A stretch of 64,000 bases of DNA. Source: Litoreibacter halocynthiae (GTDB lineage Bacteria > Pseudomonadota > Alphaproteobacteria > Rhodobacterales > Rhodobacteraceae). The translations under genes were made by a program, and so were the position numbers. Shown piece by piece: positions 25,910 to 34,487 of this stretch. Every line of letters starts with the position of its first letter. Position 1 is the first letter of the stretch. Where the stretch lies: the NCBI RefSeq assembly GCF_004365635.1, contig NZ_SOBH01000005.1:1-64000 (forward strand), in the 5' to 3' direction. The notes below the pieces were generated by a model that was given only the letters and a program-made list of their open reading frames with translations, was not told the origin of the DNA and did not search any database.

Positions 25910-26379
25910 TGAAACATCTAATTGTACTGTTTTTTCTAATTATTCCTTTTGCCACCTATGCGGTTGAACCAGACGAAATGCTGCAAAACTCAGCCATGGA
26001 AGAGCAAGCACGTGAGATATCCAAGGAATTACGCTGTGTCGTGTGCCAAAATCAAGACATCGACAGTTCGAATGCTGGGGTCGCGCGTGATCTTCGGATA
26101 CTTGTTCGCGAGCGCTTAGTGGCAGGAGACAGCAACACCGAAGTTGTTGATTTTATTCAAGCGCGATACGGAGACTATGTTCTGATGCGCCCACCTTTCA
26201 AGCTGCAGACTTTTGCGCTTTGGTTTGCGCCCCCATTTCTTGCGCTATTGGCATTGGGCGTTGGATGGGTCGTGCTTTTATCGGGACAGCCCAAGCAGGC
26301 CGCAACTGGCCTGACCGATGAAGAAGAGGTAGAAGTTGCGCGCTTCATTGACCTTCACAAATCTGGAGATGAAGCATGA
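25906..26379 (+). CDS. ccmH: CcmH (cytochrome c maturation thiol protein)
   Basis: 157 residues with signal peptide, the LRCVVCQNQ motif (Cys pair near residues 43 and 46), and a C-terminal membrane segment. This matches the short CcmH of three-gene ccmG/H/I systems. It overlaps both neighbours (ATGA type), so translation is coupled. Confidence 0.95.
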   Translation: MMKHLIVLFFLIIPFATYAVEPDEMLQNSAMEEQAREISKELRCVVCQNQDIDSSNAGVARDLRILVRERLVAGDSNTEVVDFIQARYGDYVLMRPPFKLQTFALWFAPPFLALLALGVGWVVLLSGQPKQAATGLTDEEEVEVARFIDLHKSGDEA

Positions 26380-27530
26380 TCTGGAGCCTATTCGCGGTTC
26401 TTTCACTGGTCGCCACAATTCTGATGGGGATGCCCCTGCTGCGTCGTCGACAGGAGGTTTTAGCATCTTCCAATGCAACACCTGCGGTTCTATTGGACCA
26501 ATTGGACGAGTTGAACCGCGACCTTGATCGTGGCGTCATTTCTGCTGCGGAGGCTCAAGCGGCAGAGCAGGAACTTAAACAGCGGATATTATCAGAAGCC
26601 CGCAAGCCTGAGTCCTCAAAGGTGCGCTCTGTTGAAGATGGGCGCGTAGCACTTCTACTAAGTGCTATTTTAGTGCCCGTACTTGCCCTTAGTTACTATG
26701 CCTTTAACGGCTCGCCCGAAGTGTCGGGTATCGCCTTCGCGAAACGCACTGCAGAACGGCAAGAGGCGGCAAAAATAGCGGACCTTACTGACGAATTATC
26801 CGAAAAGCTGGCTTCTGATCCGCAGGGGGGGCCGTCAGAGGGTTGGATGCTGCTTGGCCAAACCTACTCTCGAATGGGGCGTTTCGTAGATGCCGCGAAT
26901 GCTTTCAATACGGTCGCTAAGCGACCCGAAGCGAATTCTGCAGTTTTCTCTATGATGGCCGAAGCTTTGATTAATGAGGAACAGGGAGTGGTTACGCCGA
27001 GGGCTGAAGCCGCAATTGACAGCGCGATTAATCTTGATCCTGCAAATCCAGCAGCGATTTTCTACAAGGCGACCGCGTTGTCTCAGCGTGGTGAACTGAG
27101 AAAGGCGCATGACCTTTTGGTGGCACGATTGGACAATGCAGACGGATTCCATCCATGGATGCAAAGTTTTCTAGCGGAAGCGAACCGGATCGGGGTTGAA
27201 ATTGGTAAGGCACCGCTTTCTATGGCGAGTTTCGCCCCGATGCCGACAGATCTGGGTCCTACGGGCGAAGATATCGCCAATGCGCAGGACATGACTGAAG
27301 AGGACAGACAAGCATTCATCCGCTCGATGGTGGATCGATTAGCGACGCGGCTCGAAGATGAGCCGAATGATCTGGATGGCTGGATGCGGCTGGGAAATGC
27401 CTTTTCAGTACTCGGAGATACCTCATCCGCCGTGAACGCTTTCGAGCGCGCGGAAACACTCTTGTTGAATGTTCCGGAATCCGACCAAAGGCGGAGTGTG
27501 GTGGCAAATGCGCTGAGTGGTCTGCGCTAA
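26376..27530 (+). CDS. ccmI: CcmI, TPR apocytochrome chaperone
   Basis: 384 residues. Two N-terminal membrane segments flank a coiled-coil cytoplasmic loop (LDQLDELNRDLDRGVISAAEA), and a periplasmic TPR domain follows. CcmI holds the C-terminus of apocytochromes c for the haem ligation complex. Last gene of the operon; no terminator hairpin is evident in the 85 bases before the convergent gene. Confidence 0.93.
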   Translation: MIWSLFAVLSLVATILMGMPLLRRRQEVLASSNATPAVLLDQLDELNRDLDRGVISAAEAQAAEQELKQRILSEARKPESSKVRSVEDGRVALLLSAILVPVLALSYYAFNGSPEVSGIAFAKRTAERQEAAKIADLTDELSEKLASDPQGGPSEGWMLLGQTYSRMGRFVDAANAFNTVAKRPEANSAVFSMMAEALINEEQGVVTPRAEAAIDSAINLDPANPAAIFYKATALSQRGELRKAHDLLVARLDNADGFHPWMQSFLAEANRIGVEIGKAPLSMASFAPMPTDLGPTGEDIANAQDMTEEDRQAFIRSMVDRLATRLEDEPNDLDGWMRLGNAFSVLGDTSSAVNAFERAETLLLNVPESDQRRSVVANALSGLR

Positions 27531-27615
27531 TGAGCTTTCGGATGACCTTTGAGCACGGGACCGAGGGCAGTTTACGGTTAACGAGGTCCCATGTCAGTAA
27601 GATGACAAAGACAAT

Positions 27616-27921
27616 TTACGCTCTGAGTTCGCGCGCGATAATTGGTACTTTGCTTGGCTCGGTCTCAACTGCGACGTCTTCAATATTTTCTTTTTTGGAA
27701 CCGTGGCAGGATTTACCCATCATCTTAAACATTAGTATGTGGACGCCGACGCAAAGTGCGATGGGCACAAAAAGACTCACGTTGGCCCAAAGACCAGCAA
27801 TGCTACCACCGGCGACGAAAAATAGGGCAACGGGCAATAGCATAACTGCGCAGCAGGCTATCATTCCGTAGTGCATAACTTTGGACGGGGTGCTCGATTT
27901 TTGAGTATCGGTATTGGGCAT
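27616..27921 (-). CDS. Small Cys/Met membrane protein under CueR-like control
   Basis: 101 residues with two membrane segments (ACCAVMLLPVALFFVAGG and a second ending VGVHILMFKMMGKSCHG). It resembles DUF2933-type small proteins found in metal-resistance clusters; the match is from memory and moderate. Cys, His and Met at the membrane edge suggest metal contact. GAGGT precedes the ATG at 27921. Its promoter has TTGACC, 19 bases and GATAAT with a GCTGGAAG half-site, so copper induction is likely. Confidence 0.75.
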   Translation of the reverse strand: MPNTDTQKSSTPSKVMHYGMIACCAVMLLPVALFFVAGGSIAGLWANVSLFVPIALCVGVHILMFKMMGKSCHGSKKENIEDVAVETEPSKVPIIARELRA

Positions 27922-27950
27922 ATGTACCTCATGGAGAGTAGTTGAGCGTA

Positions 27951-27981
27951 ATTATCTCAGCTTCCAGCAGGGGCGGGTCAA
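27951..27981 (-). promoter_or_regulatory. CueR-like promoter of the small membrane protein
   Basis: Minus-strand TTGACC (27981-27976), 19-base spacer, GATAAT (27956-27951). The right half GCTGGAAG matches Cu-responsive operators; the left half is degenerate. Confidence 0.72.
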
Positions 27982-28161
27982 GGATACATTTGGGTAAATT
28001 TAGGCTATGGCATTCTATCGATCTTCAGACTTTGTATACATTGGTGAGCATCACAGACGTTTTGCGCTTTACACGCGTATGTGAGTGGCTCTGCGTGTTG
28101 AAAAGTACGACGTAAGTGTCCAACCACCTAACGAAAAGACGTGATTGAGGAATCTAGAACC

Positions 28162-28827
28162 ATGTTGACCAGACGCCATTTCGTAATTTCCGCAGCCGCT
28201 CTATTTTCGCCCCCCATTTCAAGAGTAGCGTGGGCTGGTCCAACATCGGATCGATCTAAATGGTCGACTTGGGATGCGCAGGTCACACCTGCCGACTATG
28301 ATCCCGCGACGTCAAATCCTTGGGGTTTTCACCGACGGTTTTTGCCACAACGTGTTGAGGCAAATGCAGGCCTGATACCCGGCGATATTCATGTCGATGC
28401 GGTTGCAAGGTATCTCTATCACATCGGAGATGATGGGACGGCGATGCGCTACGGGGTCGCGATCGCGCGAGGAAATCTCTACGAGCCGGGAACCTATTCG
28501 ATCCGTCGGAAGGCGAAGTGGCCTGTCTGGACGCCGACCGCGGCCATGATCGAGCGCGACCCTGATCTATACCAACAACACGCAGAGGGTGTGAATGCAG
28601 GTCCTAAGAATCCTCTCGGCTCGCGTGCTTTGTATTTATATGTTGGAAACAGAGATACCTATTTGCGCATCCATGGAACTCCAAGTCCAAAATCCATCGG
28701 GGGCCGCGCCAGTTCGGGGTGTGTTCGTATGGCGATGGTCCATATCAATGGACTTTATGAGCAGGTATCTACCGGATCGACGGCGTATTTGTATCCACCC
28801 GAAGATCAGATATCGGCAAAAAGCTAA
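28162..28827 (+). CDS. L,D-transpeptidase, YkuD family (1)
   Basis: 221 residues from the ATG at 28162 (MLTRRHF), giving a Tat-type signal. The YkuD catalytic block RIHGTPSPKSIGGRASSGCVRM has the conserved His and the S-x-G-C nucleophile Cys. Such enzymes make 3-3 peptidoglycan crosslinks or attach lipoproteins to the wall. It is about 75 percent identical by eye to the copy at 50176, and both face a small lipoprotein gene on the opposite strand. Copper is known to inhibit L,D-transpeptidases, which may explain extra copies here. Confidence 0.92.
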   Translation: MLTRRHFVISAAALFSPPISRVAWAGPTSDRSKWSTWDAQVTPADYDPATSNPWGFHRRFLPQRVEANAGLIPGDIHVDAVARYLYHIGDDGTAMRYGVAIARGNLYEPGTYSIRRKAKWPVWTPTAAMIERDPDLYQQHAEGVNAGPKNPLGSRALYLYVGNRDTYLRIHGTPSPKSIGGRASSGCVRMAMVHINGLYEQVSTGSTAYLYPPEDQISAKS

Positions 28828-28884
28828 GTATGCTTGCACGGATTTGAGTGTACCGGTAATTGCTCTAAAAAAGGGCCTGCCTGT

Positions 28885-29166
28885 TTAAGTGGTCTCAGGA
28901 AAGCGTGTACAAATTGGCCTGCCATTTTTTGCGCGCAGCGGTAAGAATGTAGTCTCGACCTTTCCGATGTGGCGATATTCGTAGCAACCGTCCAATGGGT
29001 TGATCTGTACGGCTTTCAGGTCTTGGAATGGGGCGACGATCTCAAGCACACCTTCAGGTAATTCAGCAATAAACGGATTTGACTGCTCGCTGCCACCGCT
29101 CTGAATACCACCACAAGATGCGAGCAATAAAGCCGTCCCTCCAAATAACCAGACTGAGGTCTTCAT
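28885..29166 (-). CDS. Small lipoprotein of unknown function, partner of L,D-transpeptidase (1)
   Basis: 93 residues from the ATG at 29166 (AGGAAGG nine bases upstream). Lipobox LLASC near residue 18. The C-terminal half DGCYEYRHIGKVETTFLPLR and the closing RPIC are shared with the lipoprotein at 50872-51159, including two non-lipid Cys. It is convergent with the transpeptidase, 57 bases apart. I do not recognise a family. The two Cys could form a disulfide or bind metal. Confidence 0.8.
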   Translation of the reverse strand: MKTSVWLFGGTALLLASCGGIQSGGSEQSNPFIAELPEGVLEIVAPFQDLKAVQINPLDGCYEYRHIGKVETTFLPLRAKNGRPICTRFPETT

Positions 29167-29311
29167 ATACGACACCTTCCTTAATGCATTGAATATGATT
29201 GATTTTTATCGGGAATACTAGCCAAATTAGAGCGCATGCGCCTCAACTTTCAAGTTTGAAACGCATGGCTCGATAAAGCGAAGCGTTGTTGTATTTATTG
29301 GCCAGAATAAA

Positions 29312-29839
29312 TCAATGAATACCGTTCCCTTTGGCCATTGCTAAATGGTGTTCTTGGTGATGCGCACCAATAGTCATGAGGCCAATGAATCCCAAGGCCT
29401 GAATTTTGGTCGCAGTCCCGTCTACCTGCAAAAGAACAGCGTGTTCGATCTCTGTAACTTGCACTTTCCAGCCGGTTTCTTTTTCGAGAAATGGTACATG
29501 TGCGGGAACCATAGCTCTTATGGCCTGAAGCGTGCGCTCGTCCCCCGTAATAGTGAAAACGGCACCTTCTTCCGTCTGTTCGGTCGAAACATACGCTCTA
29601 ACGGTGACAAGGTCCATATCAATCAGATGCTGTCGCAGTGGCTCAATGTTAACACGCGACCAGTCCGTCGTGGGATCGTTTTGTAATAGACTGGTAATCT
29701 CGGCGATTGCAGCAAACGCGGATTGGCCTGGCTCTGAGATATCTAAAGCTGGGTGGGTCATCTTGTTAGAGTGGCTCTGTTGCGCCAATGTGGCAGTCGT
29801 CGTTGCGAGCGCTAGGCCAAGTCCTATTAATAACTTCAC
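29312..29839 (-). CDS. Exported protein of unknown function
   Basis: 175 residues with a clear signal peptide (KLLIGLGLALATTTATLA). The start is GTG at 29839 after AAAGGA. Conserved-looking blocks are DWSRVNIEPLRQHLIDMD and the C-terminal GFIGLMTIGAHHQEHHLAMA, whose His-rich segment could bind metal. I do not recognise a family. It lies between copper-related genes. Confidence 0.72.
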   Translation of the reverse strand: MKLLIGLGLALATTTATLAQQSHSNKMTHPALDISEPGQSAFAAIAEITSLLQNDPTTDWSRVNIEPLRQHLIDMDLVTVRAYVSTEQTEEGAVFTITGDERTLQAIRAMVPAHVPFLEKETGWKVQVTEIEHAVLLQVDGTATKIQALGFIGLMTIGAHHQEHHLAMAKGNGIH

Positions 29840-29858
29840 AAGTGGTTCCTTTCAAAGA

Positions 29859-30341
29859 ATGAATCTTTTGATAACAAACCTCTGTGTATCCCCATATGAT
29901 CCTGATCATACAGCACGTGAACCATCTAACTTATTCCTGCCTAATGCTGCTGCGTTAGTGAAGGTGCGGCATGGGGAAGCTTTGTTTCGGTTTGATGTGA
30001 CAACCTTGAATCTGTTCGCGTCGATAAATGTTGCGGTGCGCGTGGGGCAGGATAGGCAATCGACTATGATCCATCGTGCCGTGCTGGGAACCTATTTTGC
30101 GAAAGCTTATTGCCTAGCTCTGGCCCTACATGTGCAACATGTGCGTGAAATCAGGGGAATTCTTGCCATTCGGTCAGCTAAAGAGCGCGTCTTTACAGGG
30201 CTGATTGCAGGATTGCTTGTCGGTAAGGTAATCGACTTTGATGCGACGCTTTCTCTGACACATGAGGCAACTTTTCGGGCGCTTCGCAGGCTGGTAAAAC
30301 AGAGCGGGGTGGAAAAGTGCGGCGTGGTTTTTACAACCTAA
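29859..30341 (+). CDS. Shortened Crp/Fnr-family regulator, probably decayed
   Basis: About 160 residues from ATG 29859, or 127 from GTG 29958. The blocks VRHGEALFRF, HRAVLGTYFAKA, then HVQHVREIRGILAIRSAKERV and SLTHEATFRALRRLVKQSG match a cyclic-nucleotide-binding-like domain and the Crp helix-turn-helix. About 40 residues normally found after FAxA are missing, in frame. So it may be non-functional or a reduced regulator. The open frame further upstream lies antisense to the previous gene and is not part of it. Confidence 0.55.
   Translation: MNLLITNLCVSPYDPDHTAREPSNLFLPNAAALVKVRHGEALFRFDVTTLNLFASINVAVRVGQDRQSTMIHRAVLGTYFAKAYCLALALHVQHVREIRGILAIRSAKERVFTGLIAGLLVGKVIDFDATLSLTHEATFRALRRLVKQSGVEKCGVVFTT
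29896..29909. promoter_or_regulatory. Fnr-like palindrome
   Basis: ATGATCCTGATCAT resembles the FNR/FnrL site TTGATNNNNATCAA except at the outer bases. It lies between the exported protein gene and the GTG 29958 start of the Crp-like gene, which favours the shorter start. Confidence 0.35.
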
Positions 30342-30379
30342 CGCAAACTAGACAACCTCAAAAGAAGCCATCTCGACTG

Positions 30380-31033
30380 TTAGGGTCTGCCCAAAAGCTG
30401 GGTCGACCCGACAGATAGCAGAGTCACCACAAATACGAAGGCGGCACAAAAACCAAGGGTCGCAACCAGCGCTCTCCGCCCCTGCAACAGTGCAAGATAG
30501 CAAACGAAGGCGCCGGGCAGGGCGCTGTAGAGATACACACCAGAGAGGTTCTTGAAAAAAAATGCGCGCTCGAGTGTGGGGCCGATAACTTGCAATGCGG
30601 CCTTGCGATTTCCGCCAAAGGAGGCGAATAGATCTGCGGACATAACGTAGATTATCGCGTGCAGAGCAACAAAAAGCAGTGAACGGGAAAGCACGTCTGC
30701 GAGCAAGTGGCGAAGGCTGTTGCCTTTCCCTTGCCGTTGGAAATGGGAAAACGCGAAAAAGCCCACGTAATTGATCGCAAAAACCATCATAATACCGTTG
30801 GTCAAAACTTGCCGCATGAACCGAGCAAGCGCGGCCTCGTTTGCGATCAGCATCGCGCCCAAACCGGGTGAAAGCCCAATATAAATCAGCAAAAACGGAA
30901 ACAAGCTAAACACGCTGAAAATCAGAACGTTCCAGCAAAAGCGCACAAATGGTAGGTCAGTGTCGAAAAATCTGTTTAGGAAAGACGACCAGAACAAGTT
31001 AGCTGTGTCTCGCGAAGACCTGCGTTGAGCCAT
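30380..31033 (-). CDS. Multi-pass membrane protein of unknown function
   Basis: About 217 residues if started at the ATG 31033. Five to six hydrophobic segments, a coupling with the DUF411 gene through a ~35-base overlap, and no recognisable family. Segments such as FALNYVGFFAFSHFQ-like AINYVGFFAFSHF and LLFVALHAIIYVMSA contain His in or near membrane helices. The longer open frame upstream is out of frame inside the DUF411 gene and is ignored. A true start a little downstream is possible. Confidence 0.6.
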   Translation of the reverse strand: MAQRRSSRDTANLFWSSFLNRFFDTDLPFVRFCWNVLIFSVFSLFPFLLIYIGLSPGLGAMLIANEAALARFMRQVLTNGIMMVFAINYVGFFAFSHFQRQGKGNSLRHLLADVLSRSLLFVALHAIIYVMSADLFASFGGNRKAALQVIGPTLERAFFFKNLSGVYLYSALPGAFVCYLALLQGRRALVATLGFCAAFVFVVTLLSVGSTQLLGRP

Positions 31034-31448
31034 CCTTGAGGACGAGCACCACATCGTAAGCCTCGCGCGCACCGCCCATGTCCATTCCGGGAGAGCCCAT
31101 CGGCATCCCCGGCACAGCAATTCCGCGCGCCTCTGTTGCATTCGCGAGTAGTCGCCGGATGTCTTCGGCAGGAACGTGGCCTTCGATGAAATAATCACCA
31201 ATCGTTGCCGTATGGCAGCCTTCCAGATCCGGTGTGATACCAAGTCGGTCTTTCAAGGCATAAAGCGTGTCTTGGTCAACGTCTTGGGTGTCGACGGCAA
31301 ACCCAGCCTCGCGCATCTGCTCAACCCACGCAGTGCAACATCCACAGGTCGGTGATTTTGCGACTTTTAACGTTGATGTTCCCGCAGCAAGGGCGGGGCG
31401 GACGACGAGGAAGCTCGCCGTGGCTATAAGGAAATGTCGTTTGTGCAT
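30999..31448 (-). CDS. DUF411 periplasmic metal-binding protein
   Basis: 149 residues with signal peptide. The DUF411 signature SPTCGCCTAWVEQM is at about residues 32-45, and a Met-rich segment (VPGMPMGSPGMDMGG) follows at about 112-126. DUF411 proteins (CopG-like) occur in copper-resistance operons and are thought to reduce or bind Cu in the periplasm. Cotranscribed with the membrane protein downstream; divergent from the two-component regulator. Confidence 0.9.
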   Translation of the reverse strand: MHKRHFLIATASFLVVRPALAAGTSTLKVAKSPTCGCCTAWVEQMREAGFAVDTQDVDQDTLYALKDRLGITPDLEGCHTATIGDYFIEGHVPAEDIRRLLANATEARGIAVPGMPMGSPGMDMGGAREAYDVVLVLKDGSTQVFARHS

Positions 31449-31583
31449 GTGCTGGTCCTTCCGATAAGCAATACTTAGTCTGGAACTGCCGAAAAGTCGA
31501 GTATGGTGCCCATCAAGCGCCTGTTACATTTGGCTACAAAAGCAGCCTGGGTGTTTTCGAAACTCATTGGGTATAAAGCCGGC

Positions 31584-32303
31584 ATGAAAGACATTCCACA
31601 TATCCTAGTCGTCGACGACCATTCAGAGATCCGTAACTCTGTTTCGACTTATCTAGAGCGGAACGGGATGCGCACGTCTAGCGCCGAAAACGCAGCGGAT
31701 ATGGAAGTGAAACTTGCCCGAGCGCAGTTTGATTTGATCGTTTTGGATGTGATGATGCCGGGTGAGGACGGCTTGAGTGCATGTAAGCGATTGCGACAAG
31801 ACGGCACTACACCTGTTCTCTTGCTCACAGCGCTAGGAGACGATGATGACCGAATTGCTGGACTTGACGGCGGTGCTGATGACTATTTGGCGAAACCTTT
31901 CAACCCAAGGGAATTACTCGCTCGGATCAATGCGATTCTGCGCCGTACGCAAAACGTTCCGCAGACCGAAACTCTTTCAGGAAAGACGGTCAAGTTTGCT
32001 CACCTCGAACTTGATTTTGATGGACGCACTTTGAAAGACACGGACGGGGGCCGCACACTATTGACCTCAGGTGAGTTGAAGTTGCTTGGTATTTTACTTG
32101 AACGAGCTCGCCAGGTTCTGAGCCGCGATGAATTGTTGTACTTGAGCACCGGGCGCACCGCTGGGCCGCTCGATCGCACGATTGACAATCATATCAGTCG
32201 GTTACGTCGAAAGATCGAGAAAGATGTCTTGCGGCCCCGAGTAATTGCAACAGTTCGAAACGGAGGCTACAGCCTGACTTGCGACGTTGAGGTTCAACCA
32301 TGA
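31584..32303 (+). CDS. OmpR-type response regulator, CopR/CusR-like
   Basis: 239 residues from the ATG at 31584 (MKDIPHILVVDDH). Receiver domain with acidic pair DD near residue 11, phospho-acceptor Asp in LIVLDVMMPGEDG (~54) and Lys in DYLAKPF (~104), then an OmpR winged helix (TSGELKLLGILLERARQVLS, then RTIDNHISRLRRKIE). Its stop overlaps the kinase ATG (ATGA). Given the copper genes around it, a Cu-responsive pair is likely. The sequence alone does not fix the signal. Confidence 0.92.
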   Translation: MKDIPHILVVDDHSEIRNSVSTYLERNGMRTSSAENAADMEVKLARAQFDLIVLDVMMPGEDGLSACKRLRQDGTTPVLLLTALGDDDDRIAGLDGGADDYLAKPFNPRELLARINAILRRTQNVPQTETLSGKTVKFAHLELDFDGRTLKDTDGGRTLLTSGELKLLGILLERARQVLSRDELLYLSTGRTAGPLDRTIDNHISRLRRKIEKDVLRPRVIATVRNGGYSLTCDVEVQP

Positions 32304-33754
32304 AGGCGGTGTCGCTGAGGTTACGCACGCAGATCGCACTTCTCGTTCTGGGCGTGCTTATTGTAGCGCAGGCCCTCAGTCTGTGGCTTTTTGTCGACGA
32401 ACGCAGTTTGGCCGTTCAGGCTGCCATCGGTGCCGAGGCCGCAGGGCGCGCGGCAAATGTGGCGCAGTTGATTGAAGGCGCCCCCTCGGATTTACATGCT
32501 CAGATTATCAGTGCCGCGACGTCGCCACTTGTCCGGTTTGATCTTTCCGACCAACCAAAGGTTACACACGAGCACTTCAACCAAGGCATCGCAGTTGAAG
32601 CCCGCGTTCGCGCCTTGCTTGGTGACAGCTACAGCCGCGACATCCGAGTTGAAGTCCATGAAACCGAGCAAGGCCTGCTTCCACTGCCGAACCTTTCGCC
32701 GGAAATGGCCGAAATGCATGCTGAGATGATGCAAGGTAGGTTAGCCGCGATCGAAATGGAGCTCTCTATCGCTTTGGCTGGTGGGCAATGGTTGAACGTC
32801 GGAACCCGGTTCGAACGCCCACCGCTTCAATGGTCTCTGGCCTCGAACGTGTCATTCGCAATTACAGCGGCTTTGCTGTTGGTTGTAAGTTTTTGGTTTT
32901 TATTGACCCGATTAACGGGCCCGCTGAATACCTTAGCTGAAGCTTCAGACCGTCTGGGGCGAGGTGCCCGGAAAGGGCCGTTACCTGTCGTCGGGCCTAA
33001 AGAAGTTCAAGATCTAACACGCGCATTTAACACAATGCAGGATCGCCTGACTCGGTTCGTATCCGACCGCACGCAGATGTTGGCAGCACTGGCGCACGAT
33101 CTGCGGTCACCTCTAACGGCGCTAAGAGTTCGCGCAGAAATGGTCGAGGATGGCGAAACCCGTGAATCGTTGATTGCTTCAAGCGAAGAGATGCAACAGA
33201 TGGTTGAAGCCACGTTGGACTTCGCGAAGGGCGTAGGTCAACACGAAGAAGTTCTTCCGACCAATTTGAATGACTTGATGGCGGGCTTTGAGGCGCCGGA
33301 ATTGTCCTTGCTGAGTGACAAGGACTTGGTTGTTCCGGTCAAACCGGGCGCGATGCGGCGGGCGCTTCGGAACTTAACCGAAAATGCCATGCGATATGGA
33401 AAAGAAGCCCGTGTGTCTTGGCAGGCAGTGGGTTCCGACGCAGATATTTTCGTGGATGACGATGGCCCAGGCATACCGGACAGTGAATTAGAGACAGTTT
33501 TTAGCCCCTATGTGAGGCTCGAAACGTCACGCTCGCGTAATACCGGAGGTCACGGATTAGGTCTTTCAATCGCGCGAAGCATTATTCTGGAGCACGGTGG
33601 GTCGATTGAATTGTTAAATAGGCCTGAGGGTGGATTGCGTGCGCGGATCCGGTTACCACTAGAGTTGCACACGCAAACTGTCGCGACAGAGAGCTTAGTT
33701 GAACCTAAGAGCGATGGTCAGGATATCGATGTTCGTATCTCTCTGAAAACATAG
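32300..33754 (+). CDS. Sensor histidine kinase, CopS/CusS-like
   Basis: 484 residues: two membrane helices (about 12-30 and 190-210) bounding a ~160-residue periplasmic sensor, HAMP, HisKA with AHDLRSPLTALRVRAEM, and HATPase with N box ENAMRYG, G1 DDDGPGIPD and G2 GGHGLGLSI. The sensor has few Cys but contains Met/Glu clusters (LSPEMAEMHAEMMQG), which could bind Cu. Cotranscribed with the regulator. Confidence 0.92.
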   Translation: MKAVSLRLRTQIALLVLGVLIVAQALSLWLFVDERSLAVQAAIGAEAAGRAANVAQLIEGAPSDLHAQIISAATSPLVRFDLSDQPKVTHEHFNQGIAVEARVRALLGDSYSRDIRVEVHETEQGLLPLPNLSPEMAEMHAEMMQGRLAAIEMELSIALAGGQWLNVGTRFERPPLQWSLASNVSFAITAALLLVVSFWFLLTRLTGPLNTLAEASDRLGRGARKGPLPVVGPKEVQDLTRAFNTMQDRLTRFVSDRTQMLAALAHDLRSPLTALRVRAEMVEDGETRESLIASSEEMQQMVEATLDFAKGVGQHEEVLPTNLNDLMAGFEAPELSLLSDKDLVVPVKPGAMRRALRNLTENAMRYGKEARVSWQAVGSDADIFVDDDGPGIPDSELETVFSPYVRLETSRSRNTGGHGLGLSIARSIILEHGGSIELLNRPEGGLRARIRLPLELHTQTVATESLVEPKSDGQDIDVRISLKT

Positions 33755-33811
33755 AGAGTATTGAGCGCCTTCTTGATTGAAGAAGCGACCGAACCTTCAC
33801 TTTCACGACCG

Positions 33812-33830
33812 TTGAGCGATACATATCATT
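33812..33830 (+). promoter_or_regulatory. Repeated 19-bp motif upstream of the cytochrome/oxidase operon
   Basis: TTGAGCGATACATATCATT; 17 of 19 bases match a site at 42351-42369. TTGAGC may be a -35. It lies 88 bases before the operon start and just after the kinase gene, so it is a candidate target of that two-component system. Confidence 0.45.
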
Positions 33831-33917
33831 ACAAAATTTAGTCACCCATTCTATTTAGAAAAGTGCATCAAACAAGTAACTTGCGGCAATCGCAGGAGCC
33901 TGAATGAGGTACGTCAC

Positions 33918-34487
33918 ATGTCAACGGAAATAAGAAAAGTAGATCGCCGTGGGTTTATCGGAAGTGCCAGCGCGGCCGCATTGTTCGCGCCTTCACTCTT
34001 ACGCGCGCAAGAGCAGTCAAGCGTTCGCCGGAACGTGTCATCATTCCTAACCCACCAGTGGCAGGACCATTTTGACAAAATCGGGAAAGGTATTTTGTTA
34101 TCTGACACCAATACCATGGTTTTGCAGCATTGGACCGCCGATGGTGAAATGCGCATATACCCAACATCAGTACCGCTGTCGGACGACCTGACCAAACGAG
34201 GTTACACCGAAGTGGTCGACAAGCGTGTCGCGCCCGGTTGGGGCCCGACGCCAGCCATGCGGATACGCAATCCCGAGTGGCCGGCGTATATTCAAGGCGG
34301 CGATCCTTTGAACCCGCTTGGGTCGCATGCGATCTACCTGTCATGGCAATACTACCGCATCCACGGCACTCAGGATACGCGCAAGATTGGGCGCAAATCG
34401 TCAAATGGTTGTATCGGCTTATATAATGAGCATATTGCTGAGGTGTTTTCTCGGACACCTGTCGGAACCCAGGTGAAGCTTCTTTAA
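33918..34487 (+). CDS. L,D-transpeptidase, YkuD family (2)
   Basis: 189 residues with a Tat-type start (VDRRGFIGSASAAALFAPS). The YkuD block YRIHGTQDTRKIGRKSSNGC, ending IGLYNEH, has the conserved His and Cys. It is a different subtype from copies 1 and 3. First gene of an operon with cytochromes and a multicopper oxidase; its stop overlaps the next start by one base. A wall-crosslinking enzyme within an electron-transfer operon is unusual. Confidence 0.92.
   Translation: MSTEIRKVDRRGFIGSASAAALFAPSLLRAQEQSSVRRNVSSFLTHQWQDHFDKIGKGILLSDTNTMVLQHWTADGEMRIYPTSVPLSDDLTKRGYTEVVDKRVAPGWGPTPAMRIRNPEWPAYIQGGDPLNPLGSHAIYLSWQYYRIHGTQDTRKIGRKSSNGCIGLYNEHIAEVFSRTPVGTQVKLL

Noticed and set aside
29532-29858. 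N-terminal extension of the Crp/Fnr-like frame
   Set aside because: It lies antisense to the exported protein gene at 29312-29839 and shows no Crp features.
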